Positions 63,383 through 64,000 of a stretch of 64,000 bases of DNA are shown here, one piece after another. The position numbers and the translations under genes are program-made. Source of the stretch: Pseudoscleropodium purum (Eukaryota; Streptophyta; Bryopsida; Hypnales; Brachytheciaceae); NCBI GenBank assembly GCA_963969395.1, contig OZ017803.1, positions 16,740,001 through 16,804,000 on the forward strand, in the 5' to 3' direction. How positions within the stretch are numbered: position 1 is the first letter of the stretch; each line of letters opens with the position of its first letter. Under the pieces are notes generated by a model. It was not told the DNA's origin. It made no database searches and was given only the letters and a program-made list of their open reading frames with translations.

Positions 63383-64000
63383 ATGTTGCCGGATCGTGTG
63401 CGACCGATGCCTGTGGATCCTCGGAGCTCGAAGAGGGCGAGGACGAGTGCTACTAGGTACGGTTGATCTCGTCTCTGAGTTTGAGTTTGTTCGGAAATTC
63501 TTGTTTTTGAAGTTTGTTCTTTGAGGTGGCGATGAGCTGCAATTAGGTTTGTTAAGGTTTAGTGAACCACGGAAGGAAGAGAGGAGCATGTTATTGGCAA
63601 ATAATTAGGGTTTCTAACTCAGAAACTTCTAATTATGTCTGATTTTCTGATTTCTGTCTCCTGGCGACCGCGGGAATTTACCATACATTTGTTTCAATCT
63701 CTTGTCTATTGTTATTACGTAGAGTTACTCTTAGCTCATCCGAATTTTTTGATTTTTTGCTGTTTAATCATGAGGTTTGTTGACTTGGAACAGGGCAGGA
63801 GATGAGTTTCAGCCTGGGAATATCGTAGAGATTGAGGTTCACAACTTCATGACATACACACATTTGAAGTCAAGACCAGGGGCGCGTCTCAATCTCGTCA
63901 TAGGTCCTAATGGCACAGGCAAAAGTTCTTTGGTCTGTGCAATTGGTATTGGCCTTGCTGGAGAACCATCGGTTTGCACTCGCCTCTCGCTTGTCGCTGC
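63383..64000 (+). CDS. SMC5: SMC5, N-terminal part (runs off the window)
   Basis: An ATPase of the SMC5/6 complex, which acts in DNA repair and chromosome segregation in the nucleus. Exon 1 (63383-63456) encodes a basic start including SSKRARTSATR. Exon 2 (63794-63971) joins in frame and contains the SMC5-type opening IVEIEVHNFMTYTHLKSRPG. The Walker A box GPNGTGKSS follows, then VCAIGIGLAGEP, the SMC5 form of the segment after Walker A. The exon ends at a GTTTGC donor, and the gene continues beyond 64000. About 84 of an expected ~1,050 residues are visible. Confidence 0.95.

Noticed and set aside
1..64000. CRISPR arrays, operons, ribosome binding sites and prophage
   Set aside because: The window is eukaryotic with spliced genes. 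The repeats are transposon-like or tandem duplications, not regularly spaced direct repeats with unique spacers.

Overview
This window is nuclear DNA from a plant. It carries six intron-rich eukaryotic genes separated by long, very AT-rich, repeat-filled intergenic DNA. The plant assignment rests on the plant-type single-chain urease, a VAP27-like protein with a plant-like MSP domain, a plant-type VPS53 and the plant-style Rieske protein. Compact introns, 10-15 kb repeat blocks and a kinase-less MAD3/BUBR1 with intact KEN boxes suggest a bryophyte (perhaps a moss). That narrower placement is inference only. All exon boundaries below were read by eye from splice sites and reading-frame continuity.

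Layout. 76-7640 (+): 3' two thirds of a urease gene, with transposon-derived repeats in its introns. 7641-9400: AT-rich spacer with Helitron-like repeat ends. 9400-11637: long leader of the next gene, containing a degenerate ~330-bp tandem repeat. 11638-15815 (+): MAD3/BUBR1-type spindle-checkpoint gene. 16.2-31.7 kb: repeat desert holding a TTAA-flanked inverted-repeat family, a truncated LINE and large duplicated blocks. 33078-35575 (-): VAP27-like ER protein. 36.8-44.1 kb: second repeat desert. 44769-54782 (+): VPS53, 25 exons. 55.3-60.2 kb: spacer with several duplications and a 36-bp perfect palindrome. 60256-62635 (-): mitochondrial Rieske iron-sulfur protein. 63383 to the end (+): first two exons of SMC5, divergent from the Rieske gene across a ~750-bp shared promoter.

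The genes are unrelated housekeeping functions (urea use, mitotic checkpoint, ER contact sites, Golgi tethering, respiration, DNA repair) and form no operon-like unit.

The most notable feature is in the MAD3 protein. Besides the known KEN1 and ABBA-KEN2-ABBA cassette, its C-terminal ~230 residues hold nine further ABBA-like short motifs (F-x-I/V-F-x-D followed by an acidic run), spaced 18-35 residues apart. This looks like a multivalent array for binding APC/C activators (CDC20/CDH1). The second theme is a family of ~0.4-0.9 kb elements with CCCCTAAA-type inverted termini flanked by TTAA, found in the intergenic deserts and in introns.
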